Counted from the first letter of the stretch, positions 26,534-38,749 are shown. The stretch: 64,000 bases of DNA from Parabacteroides sp. Marseille-P3160 (GCF_900162725.1 NZ_LT799418.1:668133-732132), one strand, 5' to 3'. Notes: generated by a model not told the origin, from the sequence alone. Numbers and translations are program-made.

Positions 26534-27325
26534 TTATACAGGCCTAAAGTCGAAAAGAGATAAGCTTTTCTCCTTTATTGCTTTTATTCTGATTCTGACA
26601 TAATCCACAAACCAGTCTCCGTCATGGAATAGGATATTCCGCAGTTCTTGTTCCGTTTCGGCTATGATAGCTTCTTGTATGTCTGCATCCACTTGTTGAA
26701 ACGGGACTTTATCAAACATCCTGATCCAGTTTCTTAAACCACTCTCTTTGTTCTGGCAACGAGTAGGACGATCAAATAATATAGCATATACAACCTTAAA
26801 ACCAAATTGTTCCATCAATGCCGTATATTCACCTATGGAAGGAAAATAGAAAGGAATAGTATAGTCCATCCCTCTCTTCTTGAAACTTTTCTGTAAAGCC
26901 TCATGTACTTTACCGGCACATCCCTTTCCTCCAAACTCACAGACAAGCTGTCCCCGGAGTTTCAGTGCCCTATTTATTTGAGTCATCAACATCCCTTGCT
27001 TGTCCTTGTCAATCCAATGAAATACGGCATTTGAGAACAACGCTTCGGCAGGTTCCTCTACCGTAAAATTTAAAGCGTCAGCTTGCCTGAATACCAATTC
27101 AGGGTAATGACTATTTGCCATTTCAAGCATTTCCGACGAGGCATCGATACCGATGGCATGCGCTCCCATCTCCGATAGTCGCATTGTCAATGCTCCGTTT
27201 CCACAGCCCAAATCGATTACCGTATCTCCCGGATGAATGTCCAGCAGTTTCAGTACATCTTCGCCATAATGATGGACAAAGGAAAAGTCATGAGAATATT
27301 CCTGTGCATCCCAATCTATATTCAT
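26534..27325 (-). CDS. Class I SAM-dependent methyltransferase
   Basis: 263 residues, cytoplasmic. The Rossmann SAM-binding motif I is VIDLGCGNGALTMRLSEMG (about 36-54), followed by the acidic end of strand two (AIGIDASSEML) and a QADALNF segment for the adenine. This is the trans-aconitate methyltransferase/UbiE-like group of small-molecule methyltransferases. The N-terminal DAQEYSHDFSFVHHYGEDVL helix fits that group. The substrate is unknown. It lies nine bases downstream of the PPC-domain gene and 42 bases upstream of the yellow-type gene, probably co-transcribed. Confidence 0.82.
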   Translation of the reverse strand: MNIDWDAQEYSHDFSFVHHYGEDVLKLLDIHPGDTVIDLGCGNGALTMRLSEMGAHAIGIDASSEMLEMANSHYPELVFRQADALNFTVEEPAEALFSNAVFHWIDKDKQGMLMTQINRALKLRGQLVCEFGGKGCAGKVHEALQKSFKKRGMDYTIPFYFPSIGEYTALMEQFGFKVVYAILFDRPTRCQNKESGLRNWIRMFDKVPFQQVDADIQEAIIAETEQELRNILFHDGDWFVDYVRIRIKAIKEKSLSLFDFRPV

Positions 27326-27334
27326 AAGCTTTCC

Positions 27335-27841
27335 TTATTTGTCGAAATCATAACAATTCAATCCCAAAGACGGATTATAAGTGCGCTCTATCCTTTCTCC
27401 AAAATCTTCCACGACAAATTCTCCTGCGCCGTTCAATACGGCAGAAAGTAAATGTCCGGCACGGGCGGAATAATTAGATCCTCCCACCGTGATATGTAGA
27501 TGGAGATATTCTTTTCCGTCCATAGTAGAGATATTCCCTGTCAGATTGGATATCTCCATTTGTTCACGGAAAGTCTTGTCCACATATTTTTTAGTCGCCG
27601 GATTGAAAAAACGCAGGGTTACTTCATTAATAGCACCCAGTCCCGTGATGGTTCCCGACTTGATTTTCTTCTCTTCACAAAAAGCGGTCAGAGCTTTCAC
27701 TATTTCTTCACGTGTATTAATGCTGATAACGTATTGGTTACCTATTTGCTTGTATGTATACATCTTGTTTCCCTCCTGTGCATTGATTGTTGATATAATA
27801 AAACTAAAAAATAAGGTAATAATTAAACATGTCTGTTTCAT
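27335..27841 (-). CDS. PPC-domain (DUF296) protein with a signal peptide
   Basis: 168 residues. The last 140 form a PPC/DUF296 domain: GTITGLGAINEVTLRFF (about 62-78), EYLHLHITVGG and GHLLSAVLNGAGEFVVEDF (about 129-147). Family members in plants and bacteria are usually described as DNA-binding, cytoplasmic or nuclear. Here the domain is preceded in frame by KQTCLIITLFFSFIISTINA, a good signal peptide. A start at the internal Met (27763) would remove it and give a 142-residue cytoplasmic protein, but the signal-like stretch is unlikely to be chance. The upstream -7 box at 27952-27959 gives a leader compatible with either start. Function unknown. Confidence 0.78.
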   Translation of the reverse strand: MKQTCLIITLFFSFIISTINAQEGNKMYTYKQIGNQYVISINTREEIVKALTAFCEEKKIKSGTITGLGAINEVTLRFFNPATKKYVDKTFREQMEISNLTGNISTMDGKEYLHLHITVGGSNYSARAGHLLSAVLNGAGEFVVEDFGERIERTYNPSLGLNCYDFDK

Positions 27842-27951
27842 AATAATTTCCCATTAATTTATTAAAAGAATAATTGTAATCCAATTCCATCCATGTCCGA
27901 GGCTATTTATCTTTTATTTTCATAGCTTTCAATATCAGAAATTTGATATTA

Positions 27952-27959
27952 CAAAGTTA
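27952..27959 (-). promoter_or_regulatory. -7 box for the PPC/methyltransferase/yellow operon
   Basis: The minus strand reads TAACTTTG, a match to TAnnTTTG, with a leader of about 105 bases to the ATG at 27841. It faces away from the AraC promoter 50 bases to the right, so the regulator could control both from this region. Confidence 0.5.
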
Positions 27960-28007
27960 AGAAATAGGCTTCTAATAGTGCTCTATTTTATTTGCGATAT
28001 GTTTTTG

Positions 28008-28015
28008 TATATTTG
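28008..28015 (+). promoter_or_regulatory. -7 box for the AraC-type regulator
   Basis: TATATTTG matches TAnnTTTG, about 25 bases before the ATG at 28040. A TTTG lies upstream at 27991-27994, closer than usual (13-base spacer). Confidence 0.5.
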
Positions 28016-28039
28016 CAAATATAATAGTAATTGACTAGT

Positions 28040-28906
28040 ATGATTATATTGGAAAGGAAAATCATACATGACAGGACAACTCTGTGCAGTCATATCCTGT
28101 ATCCGCAGTTTGTACTTCCCCGTCATAAACATGCGGAATATGAAATCATGCTGTTTACCCGAGGCAGCGGAAGACAATTCGTGGGAGAAGGAGTCGCTGA
28201 TTTCGAGGAAGGAGATATTGCGTTGATAGGCAGTAATGTTCCCCATTTACATTTATGCAACACAAAATTAGATTCTTCAGCAAAGACTGAACCAAGTGGG
28301 GGAGAAGCCTTACAGTTTCATCCGACCATTTTCCCTATTCATTTAGAAAATATTCCCGATTATCAACAGATTAATTTGCTATTACAGAAAAGTCAATATG
28401 GACTACGTTTCTATGAAAAAGGTTTATGTAAAAAACTGAAGCGGATGTTTCAGGAAATGGATCATCTTGAATATACTTCCCGACTTATCGGCCTGTTACA
28501 AATATTGGATAGGCTATTTCAATGTAAAAGAATTGAACTCCTTTCCGAAACCGCTTACAACAGCTCAAACTTGCTTTCTGATGTAAATGAGCCGATAAAT
28601 AAAGTTTATACTTACCTTTTCAACCATTTCAAAGAAAAGATAACATTGAAGGAAGTGGCAGACTATGTGAAACAAAATCCTTCCGCTCTTTGCCGTTACT
28701 TTAAGCAACGCACGGATAAAACTATATTCCAATGCTTGGCTGAAATCCGATTAGAACACGCTTGCAAATTGTTATCTTATTCCAATCTTGGTATATCTCA
28801 AATTGCCTACGAATCCGGTTATAATAATGTCCCGTATTTTATTATGCAGTTCGAGAAAAAAATAAAAAGGAAACCAAGTGAATATAGGATGCAACTGAAG
28901 TTATAA
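28040..28906 (+). CDS. AraC family transcriptional regulator
   Basis: 288 residues from ATG 28040; the open frame extends to a TTG at 28031, which is less likely. The N-terminal half (about 1-90) is a cupin-like sensor (PRHKHAEYEIMLFTRGSG, EEGDIALIGSNVPH). The C-terminal two helix-turn-helix motifs of AraC proteins span about 190-285: ITLKEVADYVKQNPSALCRY and then LGISQIAYESGYNNVPYFI. It is divergent from the PPC/methyltransferase/yellow group and shares the intergenic region with it, so those genes are the likely target. Its 3' end faces the GH97 gene and a strong shared terminator lies between them. The ligand is unknown. Confidence 0.9.
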   Translation: MIILERKIIHDRTTLCSHILYPQFVLPRHKHAEYEIMLFTRGSGRQFVGEGVADFEEGDIALIGSNVPHLHLCNTKLDSSAKTEPSGGEALQFHPTIFPIHLENIPDYQQINLLLQKSQYGLRFYEKGLCKKLKRMFQEMDHLEYTSRLIGLLQILDRLFQCKRIELLSETAYNSSNLLSDVNEPINKVYTYLFNHFKEKITLKEVADYVKQNPSALCRYFKQRTDKTIFQCLAEIRLEHACKLLSYSNLGISQIAYESGYNNVPYFIMQFEKKIKRKPSEYRMQLKL

Positions 28907-28994
28907 TCATAAATATGGCAAACTTTATTCTCTATTTCTCCAAAATGTCTATTTGGAATTATGCCTACCGGCAGGTGGCGCCTCCACTAAAAAC

Positions 28995-29029
28995 AGAGGC
29001 AACCTCAAGCTTAATTTGAGGTTGCCTCT
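28995..29029 (-). terminator. Strong bidirectional terminator
   Basis: A perfect 14-bp stem (28995-29008 with 29016-29029) has a 7-base loop. The minus strand continues with GTTTTTAG, so it best ends the SusC-SusD-GH31-GH97 operon; it can also stop the AraC gene on the plus strand. Confidence 0.85.
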
Positions 29030-29062
29030 TTGGGTTAGTAACGGCTATTTCGAGTTTAGGAA

Positions 29063-31285
<2,223 letters not shown>

Positions 31286-31288
31286 TTA

Positions 31289-33778
31289 TTAATTACTTAT
31301 TTGTATTATGCGCTCAATGCGTCTATCAGGAATAAGAACCCAGCATTCTTGTGTTTTCTCATTCCATGACCACCCCATCGATTCCTGTTTAGTATTCATT
31401 TTTTGAGTAATGACCTCTTCTTCTACCGAGTCGATTACAGCATTTCCAATATGGACGGATGCCGGCCTTGCCTCTAAATGATAAATCAAAACGAGATTTC
31501 GCTTGTCAGATTGGATGAAGCCATTGTCTTTTGGATCTATAGCGGTTGTATATCCTTTGGCGGTAGTTGTACATTGGAAGGTTGTCCGGGAAGCAATGTC
31601 TTTCAAATAATCCAGATTGATTCCTTCGTCTTCGTACAGTTCGAAAGAAGTATTTTCATCTTCATAGTTCGGGAATATATGGACTAGCAAAGGATAATCT
31701 TTCTGTTCATGTATATATTGCATGACCGGCATCATGGGGACAATCGCCCCTTTCTTCACGAAGATAGGGATCACTCCCAACGGAGCACGGTAAGCAACAG
31801 TTTGTCCACCCAGGTAAACCGTTTTTTTATCGTTAAAATCAATCCATTCTCCATCCGGAAGATAAACCTTTTTTACACGTTCACCCTTTTTCAGGACAGG
31901 AGCAACCAGGAGCTCGCTTCCATAAATAAATTGATTGTCAATACTTATGGAGGCTAAATCATTCGGATATTCCATAAAAAGAGCCCGCGTGATCGGTAAT
32001 CCCGTATCATGTGCTATCCGTGAGTATGTATAAAGATAAGGGAACAATTGGTATTTTAATTCAATTGCTGCTTTGGCATTCTTTTCCGCCACTTCTCCAA
32101 AAAGCCAAGGCTCGACAGCATTATCTCCCTCATGATGCGCACGGCTTAAAGGACAAAAAATGCCAAACTGCATCCATCGTGTATACAATTCCGCCATGGC
32201 CGGATAATCTGTTATATCTCCGCAATACCCTGAAATATCGGTAGTCCAAAAGGGAATTCCTCCCAATCCGCCTGAAAGGCCGAGGGCAACCTGGTTTTCC
32301 ATTTGGGCCCATCCTTCCAATACATCATTACCATTTCCGCAATCATTTGTCCACCCAAAAGTATAACGTTGCAAACCGGCATATGCCGAACGGGTCATTT
32401 GAAAGATCCGTTTATTCGGATTACGTTTATCGAACTGCTCTTTTACGACCTTATCCCAAGTTAATCCATAGACATTATGTATTTCATCATGCATCCCGAT
32501 ATGATGTTTCATATTCAGGCGATCCAAATCTTCTTCATTACTCCAGGCAGGTTCTCCCATATCCGTCCAAAAGCCATCGACTCCGTCATTCAGGGCTTTT
32601 TGTTGATAACGCCCCCACCAGTCAGCTGCTTCGGGGAGAGTAAAGTCTACTACCCCGCAGTTACCACCCCAAGGCCATGGCATGTCATAGGGCTTTCCGG
32701 TACGGATATCTTTGACAAAATAACCTAATTTATCCGCTTCTTTCCATTGCGGATTAGCACGTTGAGAAACTACGGGATCTTGCGAAACCAGCATCTTAAA
32801 GCCTTGGCGGTGCAGTTTTTCAAGCATTCCTTTTGGATCCGTGTAATTGCCCTTTCTCCATGAAAAGTCCTGTAAATTCTGCGTCCAGCCAATATCCTGG
32901 TAAATTATATCACAAGGAATGCGGCGCTGCCGGAATTCGGCAGCGATTTCGAGCGCCTGCGCCTCTTTCGTATAAAGTCCCCGGCTTTGTGCAAAACCAA
33001 AAGCCCATTTGGGAGGCATGATCGGTTTACCGGTTAATGCGATGTATTGCTTTTGGATCTCCTTATAATCTTTCCCGAAAATAAAATAATAAACAAAAGC
33101 ACCATTGGGCGCTTCAAATGAATAATATTCATCAGACTCAGTTCCGAACTTGAATTCGGTTTTATAGGTGTTATCCAGGAATATACCATAACGGTAACTA
33201 CTCATAAAGAAAGGAATACTTTTTGCCAGAGGGTCTTCCGTTACACTATAACACGGCCGGTCGCTGTTCCACATTTTATAAGAACGCCCGCGCCTATTTA
33301 GGGGACCAGTCTTTTCTCCTAAACCGAAAAACTGTTCGTCAGCCCGTAGAATCTTATATGCTTTGACTGCTGTCGAATCGGAGACATGCCCTTTTTCTTT
33401 GAAATCACTGAAGATAAGTTTTTGCCATTTGTCAAATATCTGAAGTTGCATCGGGCTTTTGTTTAACCGGATACGTAGCTTAGAGGTAAATATCTCATAG
33501 CAAGCCGGCTCTTCATTAACCTGTACTTCCCCTATATCATCCGGAGATTCATCAACAACAGCAAAAGATCCATTTGAACGTTGGAATTTGCCAAGAGGAT
33601 CGTACCATACTTTTATAACAGAGGAACTCTGGATCGTTAAGGACAGCTTGGCTCCATCCTTACTGGTGAATATCACTTGATTATGTCCTTGCTTTTCGTA
33701 GGAAATGCATTCTCCGGCTAGCATTATAACCGGAGAATGTATCCATAAAAGCAAAATCAATATTTTAAAATGTCTCAT
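31289..33778 (-). CDS. Glycoside hydrolase family 31 enzyme (alpha-glucosidase type)
   Basis: 829 residues with an N-terminal signal peptide (HFKILILLLWIHSPVIMLAG). Barrel motifs are CDIIYQDIGWTQN (about 290-302), the nucleophile Asp in DGFWTDMGEPAW, and the acid/base Asp in RAHHEGDNAVEPW. The order and the WTDMGEP form are those of alpha-glucosidases and related alpha-xylosidases. With GH97 it should release glucose from alpha-linked oligosaccharides in the periplasm. It starts eight bases after the SusD gene and is followed after 18 bases by GH97. Linkage preference is not readable from the motifs. Confidence 0.9.
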   Translation of the reverse strand: MRHFKILILLLWIHSPVIMLAGECISYEKQGHNQVIFTSKDGAKLSLTIQSSSVIKVWYDPLGKFQRSNGSFAVVDESPDDIGEVQVNEEPACYEIFTSKLRIRLNKSPMQLQIFDKWQKLIFSDFKEKGHVSDSTAVKAYKILRADEQFFGLGEKTGPLNRRGRSYKMWNSDRPCYSVTEDPLAKSIPFFMSSYRYGIFLDNTYKTEFKFGTESDEYYSFEAPNGAFVYYFIFGKDYKEIQKQYIALTGKPIMPPKWAFGFAQSRGLYTKEAQALEIAAEFRQRRIPCDIIYQDIGWTQNLQDFSWRKGNYTDPKGMLEKLHRQGFKMLVSQDPVVSQRANPQWKEADKLGYFVKDIRTGKPYDMPWPWGGNCGVVDFTLPEAADWWGRYQQKALNDGVDGFWTDMGEPAWSNEEDLDRLNMKHHIGMHDEIHNVYGLTWDKVVKEQFDKRNPNKRIFQMTRSAYAGLQRYTFGWTNDCGNGNDVLEGWAQMENQVALGLSGGLGGIPFWTTDISGYCGDITDYPAMAELYTRWMQFGIFCPLSRAHHEGDNAVEPWLFGEVAEKNAKAAIELKYQLFPYLYTYSRIAHDTGLPITRALFMEYPNDLASISIDNQFIYGSELLVAPVLKKGERVKKVYLPDGEWIDFNDKKTVYLGGQTVAYRAPLGVIPIFVKKGAIVPMMPVMQYIHEQKDYPLLVHIFPNYEDENTSFELYEDEGINLDYLKDIASRTTFQCTTTAKGYTTAIDPKDNGFIQSDKRNLVLIYHLEARPASVHIGNAVIDSVEEEVITQKMNTKQESMGWSWNEKTQECWVLIPDRRIERIIQISN

Positions 33779-33786
33779 GTTGCCTA

Positions 33787-35511
33787 TTAAAAATCATAGC
33801 CGGGATTCTGTACTAATGCCGGATTCGAGTTCAAAACCGTACGGCTCAAAGGGAAAATATCCGTATGACTGTCAGCATCGGGTTGTTTATCCCACCAGCT
33901 ACCTGTTGAGAACTTATTCCAACGGCAAAGATCTGTTCGCCGGCGGCTTTCAACAATAAATTCGCGGCCCCATTCATTCAGCAACTCATCGGCTGTCAGA
34001 ATCACTTTACCATCCGGTTGATACAGATATTCGCTGTATTTATCAGCCGGATAATTACGTTTTCTTACGTCATTTAAGAGTTTTCCGGCTCCGGTCACAT
34101 CACCTGTGCGGAATTTTGATTCAGCCAAAGAATAATAAATTTCTGCTAACCGGATCTCGGCATAGTCCGCTTCCATAGCTCCCGGATCATTATCCCGGTA
34201 AATCGGGTATTTCACTGGATGCCATCCTGAGTTATGATCAGCATGATTCATGTTTGATTCTTTATCTGCAATGATTGTCTCGGGAGAAGCTCCTTTGAAC
34301 ATGCCTACCTGGTCACGGATATAATATTCATATGCGTTAGGTGCAGTCACTCGCTTGGTTGGATCGTCTGCGTATTCCAGATAACCATACAAAAACATAC
34401 CTTCACGTTTGCTCTCACCAGAAAGATTCTTATATTTTTTCAAACGATAATCTTCCGGATATTCCTGGAAACGTGCAACCGGCATTCCTAAGGAAAAATC
34501 ATATAAATTCCCATCGACATTGCGACTAGGTTGCAAAGCGTATTTGGGGTTCATTCCTCCCCAGTCTTTAAACCCAAAGTAGTAATGGGCATTTGCGGGC
34601 AGGCTCCACCAGTACATATCGGAACCCATATGCCAATGGGCTCTGGAGTAGCCGGCAGTGAAAGCAAATATAATTTCATCGCTGGTCTCATTATTCCAAT
34701 CGAAAGGTTCATCCCAACGAGTTGCAAGTGCATAAGTTCCGTATTCTCCATCAATGATCTTCTGTGCATAAGTTGCGCATTCGGAATACATTGCTTTCCC
34801 AATCCATTTTTCAGCATTTAGATACAACCGAACGAGCAAAGCAGCAGCTGCAGCTTTTGTCCATTGTCCTTGCTGTAATTTATTTCCTCCCGTGCCTTCT
34901 TTAACCGGTAATAACTCCAAGGCCTCTTTAAGTTCGGATTCAATAAAATCAAATGCTTCCTGAGGGGTAACCTGCCCTTTACTATTTAATGATTGATCAG
35001 TACTAACTGCTAACGGAATATTACGGAACAAATCCAATAAACGGATATAAAACCATGCACGCATTGTCTTCAACCCATATTCCATTTGATCGAATTCATC
35101 TTGAGTCATTCCGAATTTTTCCGGGTTAAGTTTTTCGAAATCATCAATCACGGAATTACATTGCGTAATGCCTTGGAAGTTTCCATTCCATCCTGCCTGG
35201 GGGGAAGAGTCGTCAATGGTCCAGGTATGATAATGCAAACGCTGGTATTTTTGTCCGTCCAGCCACCAGCCTTCACGGTTATAAGTAGCTTGTTGATCAG
35301 CAGTTCCTTCTTGTAATTCATACATAGGCGAAATACTCCAGAAGCCATGCTCGAAGGGGCGGACGTATGCCCGGATCACATCTTCTTTTGTGTTATAATA
35401 GTTCTCTGTTACGACTTGGTCGTATACTTTCTCATCGAGGTTAGTACAAGATAGCATGCTTATTATTAGTGCTGCACCTGCAATATATTTATAGATTCTA
35501 TTAGATTTCAT
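33787..35511 (-). CDS. SusD/RagB family surface glycan-binding lipoprotein
   Basis: 574 residues. A lipoprotein signal ends in SMLSC (about Cys22), followed by TNLDEKVYDQVVTENYYNT, the usual SusD start. The TPR-like and C-terminal regions contain AEIRLAEIYYSLAESKFRTG and RREFI-type residues (NEWGREFIVESRRRTDLCRW), which are conserved in the family. SusD proteins bind oligosaccharides at the cell surface and cap the SusC pore. It starts 21 bases after the SusC gene. Sugar contacts cannot be inferred with confidence. Confidence 0.93.
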   Translation of the reverse strand: MKSNRIYKYIAGAALIISMLSCTNLDEKVYDQVVTENYYNTKEDVIRAYVRPFEHGFWSISPMYELQEGTADQQATYNREGWWLDGQKYQRLHYHTWTIDDSSPQAGWNGNFQGITQCNSVIDDFEKLNPEKFGMTQDEFDQMEYGLKTMRAWFYIRLLDLFRNIPLAVSTDQSLNSKGQVTPQEAFDFIESELKEALELLPVKEGTGGNKLQQGQWTKAAAAALLVRLYLNAEKWIGKAMYSECATYAQKIIDGEYGTYALATRWDEPFDWNNETSDEIIFAFTAGYSRAHWHMGSDMYWWSLPANAHYYFGFKDWGGMNPKYALQPSRNVDGNLYDFSLGMPVARFQEYPEDYRLKKYKNLSGESKREGMFLYGYLEYADDPTKRVTAPNAYEYYIRDQVGMFKGASPETIIADKESNMNHADHNSGWHPVKYPIYRDNDPGAMEADYAEIRLAEIYYSLAESKFRTGDVTGAGKLLNDVRKRNYPADKYSEYLYQPDGKVILTADELLNEWGREFIVESRRRTDLCRWNKFSTGSWWDKQPDADSHTDIFPLSRTVLNSNPALVQNPGYDF

Positions 35512-35532
35512 GATGTTTGTATTTAAGATAGA

Positions 35533-38500
35533 TTAAAAATCAAGTTGTACCCCTATCAGGAATTGTGTAGTAGACGGATAATAGTTCTTCGACCCTCCGA
35601 AGGTTCCGGGCGTAAGTCCGTTCACCTGATAAGTCGCAGGATCTACTCCCGGGAAGTTGGTTATCGTAAACAAGTTCTTAACCGTTCCATAGAGACGTAT
35701 ACTATCCAACCATTTGCTATTTAAATCGAGTGTATATCCCAATGTTGCAACATCCAGCTTTATATAATCGCCTTTATAAATAAAGTAATCGGTTAAAACA
35801 TTCATGCCGGTCGTTATATTCCCGTGCTTACTATATGCATCTTTCAATACGTTAGCATTGCTGGCAGCTGATTGCAAACCATAATAGAAACCGTGTACAT
35901 CAAAAATATCGAAACCAAAAGCGCCCCGGAAATATAAACCTAAGTCCCAATTTTTATAGACAAACGTATTATTCAATGAAGCCGTGAATTTAGGCAATCC
36001 ATTACCAGTAATGCGTTTATCATCACTCGTCGCACTTCCGATCGCTATCTTTTCCGTATTGTCTTTATTCCAAATGAGCCAGTTTCCCTTTTCATCGACT
36101 CCAGCATATGCATAGGTATAGAAGTTTCCGATACGTTCACCCTCCTGCAATCTTTGCAAGTAGCCAGGGGTTCCCGGAGAAGGCATTGAACACATATCTT
36201 GATATGGTTGCCCTTCGAATTCATTATTGGAAAAGGAAACGAACTTATTCTGGTTGGTTGCCCCAACAAACCCGACATTATAGTTGAAATCTTTTGTTTT
36301 GACAGCATCGACTCTCAGTTCAATCTCGAGACCCGTATTCTTCATTGTGCCGACATTGACGAACATCTCGTCAAATAAATAGGGAGGAACCGGAACTTTA
36401 TAGTTCCCGAGTAAATCCTGTTGCTTACGGTTATAGTAGTTCAAACTTCCGTTTACACGGTTACTGAATAAGTTGAAGTCAACGCCAATGTTCCAGTTGA
36501 TCGCTTTTTCCCATTTCAAGTTGGGGTTTGTATTTTTATTAGGTGCCCAACCTGTATAATATGTGCCATAGTAATACACATCACTAAAGGGGCCCATGGT
36601 TGCCAATGCATTGTAAGAACCGAAGTCCTGGTTACCTGTAACCCCGAGATCGGCACGGATTTTCAAGTCATTGATCCAGGAAACATCTTTCAGAAAGCTT
36701 TCTTCGCTGATTCTCCATCCTGTAGAAACCGCCGGGAAGTACCCCCATTTATTATTCACGCCGAATTTAGAAGAACCTTCGTAACGCAAGGAAGCTGTCA
36801 ATAAATAACGTTGCTCATAGTCATACGTTGCACGTCCAAAGAAAGCAATTAATTTAGAACTGTTCCGGTAACTACCCATACCATTCCGTCCTTCTTTCTC
36901 TTTCATATACTCTCCATTGCCGAGATTATCCCATGTAAGTGCATCCGAAGAGAAGTTCTTGTTTTCCGCATTGAGTCCGTTGTTCATCCAGTCCTGATAG
37001 GAGTATCCTCCCATGAAACCGACGTTATGTCCGCTTTTTGTATAACGATAGTTCACTAACCATTCCAAACTTTGCTGGCGGCTCTTCTTATAAGATTGGC
37101 TGGCCTCTCCGCGGTATCCTGTATCATCAGAGATCGTACTGGTAGAAGGGCGGAACCAATAATCCATATCATCATTGATTTGTTGAGCAATTGTCACCTG
37201 CGTATTTAGAGAATGGTCAGAAACACCTTCCTTCGCAAATAGAGGAAGAATATTTAATTTAGCTGTTGCATCCCAGTCTAATAACCTTGTTTCTGTCTTA
37301 CTTTTTTCAATTTTCAGTTTTTCAACCGGGTTCCATCCGGCTTCCTGCCCTCTCAGGCTGAAATAACGTGTACCGGAAGCATCATCCGGATCCATAATCG
37401 GCGCGGTAGGATTAGCCAATAAAGCCACCGAAAAGACTTCCCAATCGGAATTATTCCGATTAATAATCCGGGGAGCGACATTGAAAGAGAATTTCAGCAA
37501 TCCGCTTTTTACCGTATGATTAAGAGAAAGGCGTGCTCCATACTCTTCGCGATCCGAACGAATATCCACTCCATCAGCTTTACGGGCATCGATGGTTCCC
37601 CTATAGTTTGTTTGTGTGTTTCCACCGGAAATTGTAAACGTATGGTTTTGTGCAACCCCTGTCCGTGTTAATTCATCCATCCAGTCCGTACTGGCGCCAT
37701 AATCCATACTACCCGCTGTAGGCACTCTTAATTCCCTGAATTCGGATGCGCTCAACGTTTTAAGCTCATTTGTAATTGCATCAAAAGAAACATACCCATT
37801 ATAGGAAGTCCGAACCTGGCCATCTGTCGATCCTTTTTTTGTAGTGACAAGTATTACGCCATTGCTACCACGGGTACCATAAATAGCAGCGGCAGCTCCA
37901 TCTTTTAATACATCAATCGATTCAATATCATTCTCATTAATATTATGTAAGTTTCCACCAGGCACACCGTCGACAACAACCAACGGGCCTAAGCCCGCCG
38001 AGCGGGAGGAAACACCACGTATCTGAATGCTTGCCCCGCTATTCGGATCGCCGCTTCCTGTATTCGTAATCGAAACACCGGCTACTTTGCCTTGAATCTG
38101 CATCGCCGGATCGATAGAACCTACTTTCAAGAAATCTTTGCTGGAAACATGAGAAATAGCGGAGGTCAGTTCTTTTTTGTCCATTGTTCCGTAACCGATA
38201 ACCACGACCTCACTCAGCAGTTTATCATCTTCCTTTAAGACAACCTTGAAGTTATCATTCCCTACCGTCGAAAGTTCCTGTGTCAGGTAACCTATAAAAG
38301 AAACTTCGATGATTGAATTATCCGGTATCTCTAAAGAAAAATTACCGTCTACATCCGTGATTGTACCGATGGGAGCATTTTTCACTTTTATATTGGCTCC
38401 GACTACGGCTTCGCCTTTCTCGTCGTTAACAACTCCACTGATTTTTTTCCTGTTTTGAGCCTGCACTGCAATGCTCAAGAATATGCATACGAATATCATA

Positions 38501-38544
38501 AATATCCGATGCAAGTTTGTAACACACATTATTCTTCTCTTCAT
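35533..38544 (-). CDS. SusC/RagA family TonB-dependent outer membrane transporter
   Basis: 1003 residues. After the signal peptide (IFMIFVCIFLSIAVQAQ) comes a carboxypeptidase-regulatory-like domain (ISGVVNDEKGEAVVGANIKV), then the plug beginning at VVIGYGTMDKKELTSAISHV, with the SusC signature GVSSRSAGLGPLVVVDGVPG and the IYGTRGSNGVILVTTKKG block. The barrel runs to the C-terminal ITTQF-like end with STTQFLIGVQLDF. It imports oligosaccharides bound by SusD. It lacks an STN domain, in line with control by the adjacent DUF6377 regulator rather than a sigma/anti-sigma pair. Confidence 0.95.
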   Translation of the reverse strand: MKRRIMCVTNLHRIFMIFVCIFLSIAVQAQNRKKISGVVNDEKGEAVVGANIKVKNAPIGTITDVDGNFSLEIPDNSIIEVSFIGYLTQELSTVGNDNFKVVLKEDDKLLSEVVVIGYGTMDKKELTSAISHVSSKDFLKVGSIDPAMQIQGKVAGVSITNTGSGDPNSGASIQIRGVSSRSAGLGPLVVVDGVPGGNLHNINENDIESIDVLKDGAAAAIYGTRGSNGVILVTTKKGSTDGQVRTSYNGYVSFDAITNELKTLSASEFRELRVPTAGSMDYGASTDWMDELTRTGVAQNHTFTISGGNTQTNYRGTIDARKADGVDIRSDREEYGARLSLNHTVKSGLLKFSFNVAPRIINRNNSDWEVFSVALLANPTAPIMDPDDASGTRYFSLRGQEAGWNPVEKLKIEKSKTETRLLDWDATAKLNILPLFAKEGVSDHSLNTQVTIAQQINDDMDYWFRPSTSTISDDTGYRGEASQSYKKSRQQSLEWLVNYRYTKSGHNVGFMGGYSYQDWMNNGLNAENKNFSSDALTWDNLGNGEYMKEKEGRNGMGSYRNSSKLIAFFGRATYDYEQRYLLTASLRYEGSSKFGVNNKWGYFPAVSTGWRISEESFLKDVSWINDLKIRADLGVTGNQDFGSYNALATMGPFSDVYYYGTYYTGWAPNKNTNPNLKWEKAINWNIGVDFNLFSNRVNGSLNYYNRKQQDLLGNYKVPVPPYLFDEMFVNVGTMKNTGLEIELRVDAVKTKDFNYNVGFVGATNQNKFVSFSNNEFEGQPYQDMCSMPSPGTPGYLQRLQEGERIGNFYTYAYAGVDEKGNWLIWNKDNTEKIAIGSATSDDKRITGNGLPKFTASLNNTFVYKNWDLGLYFRGAFGFDIFDVHGFYYGLQSAASNANVLKDAYSKHGNITTGMNVLTDYFIYKGDYIKLDVATLGYTLDLNSKWLDSIRLYGTVKNLFTITNFPGVDPATYQVNGLTPGTFGGSKNYYPSTTQFLIGVQLDF

Positions 38545-38597
38545 GGCATAAAAATTACTAATGATTTAAGATGTATTATTTATTTCTTAACACAACA

Positions 38598-38703
38598 CAA
38601 AGTAATCTCAGAAAAGCCCTTCAGGCTAATCTCGGATATAAAAAACTAAATTGTTAATTGATCTACGCGGTTATTTATTAGTGGATTGTAAAAAAATAAT
38701 CCA
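38598..38703 (-). promoter_or_regulatory. Candidate SusC promoter and operator
   Basis: The minus strand reads TTACTTTG at 38605-38598, one base off TAnnTTTG, about 50 bases before the SusC start. Upstream, TGGATT (38682-38687) and AATCCA (38698-38703) form a 6-bp inverted repeat with a 10-base spacer, and TAATCTC occurs twice near 38603-38635. These could be sites for the SusR-like regulator. Confidence 0.25.
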
Positions 38704-38749
38704 TTATAAATCTAGATCGTTTATGTTAAAAATGGCTGCTATTGAAGAG

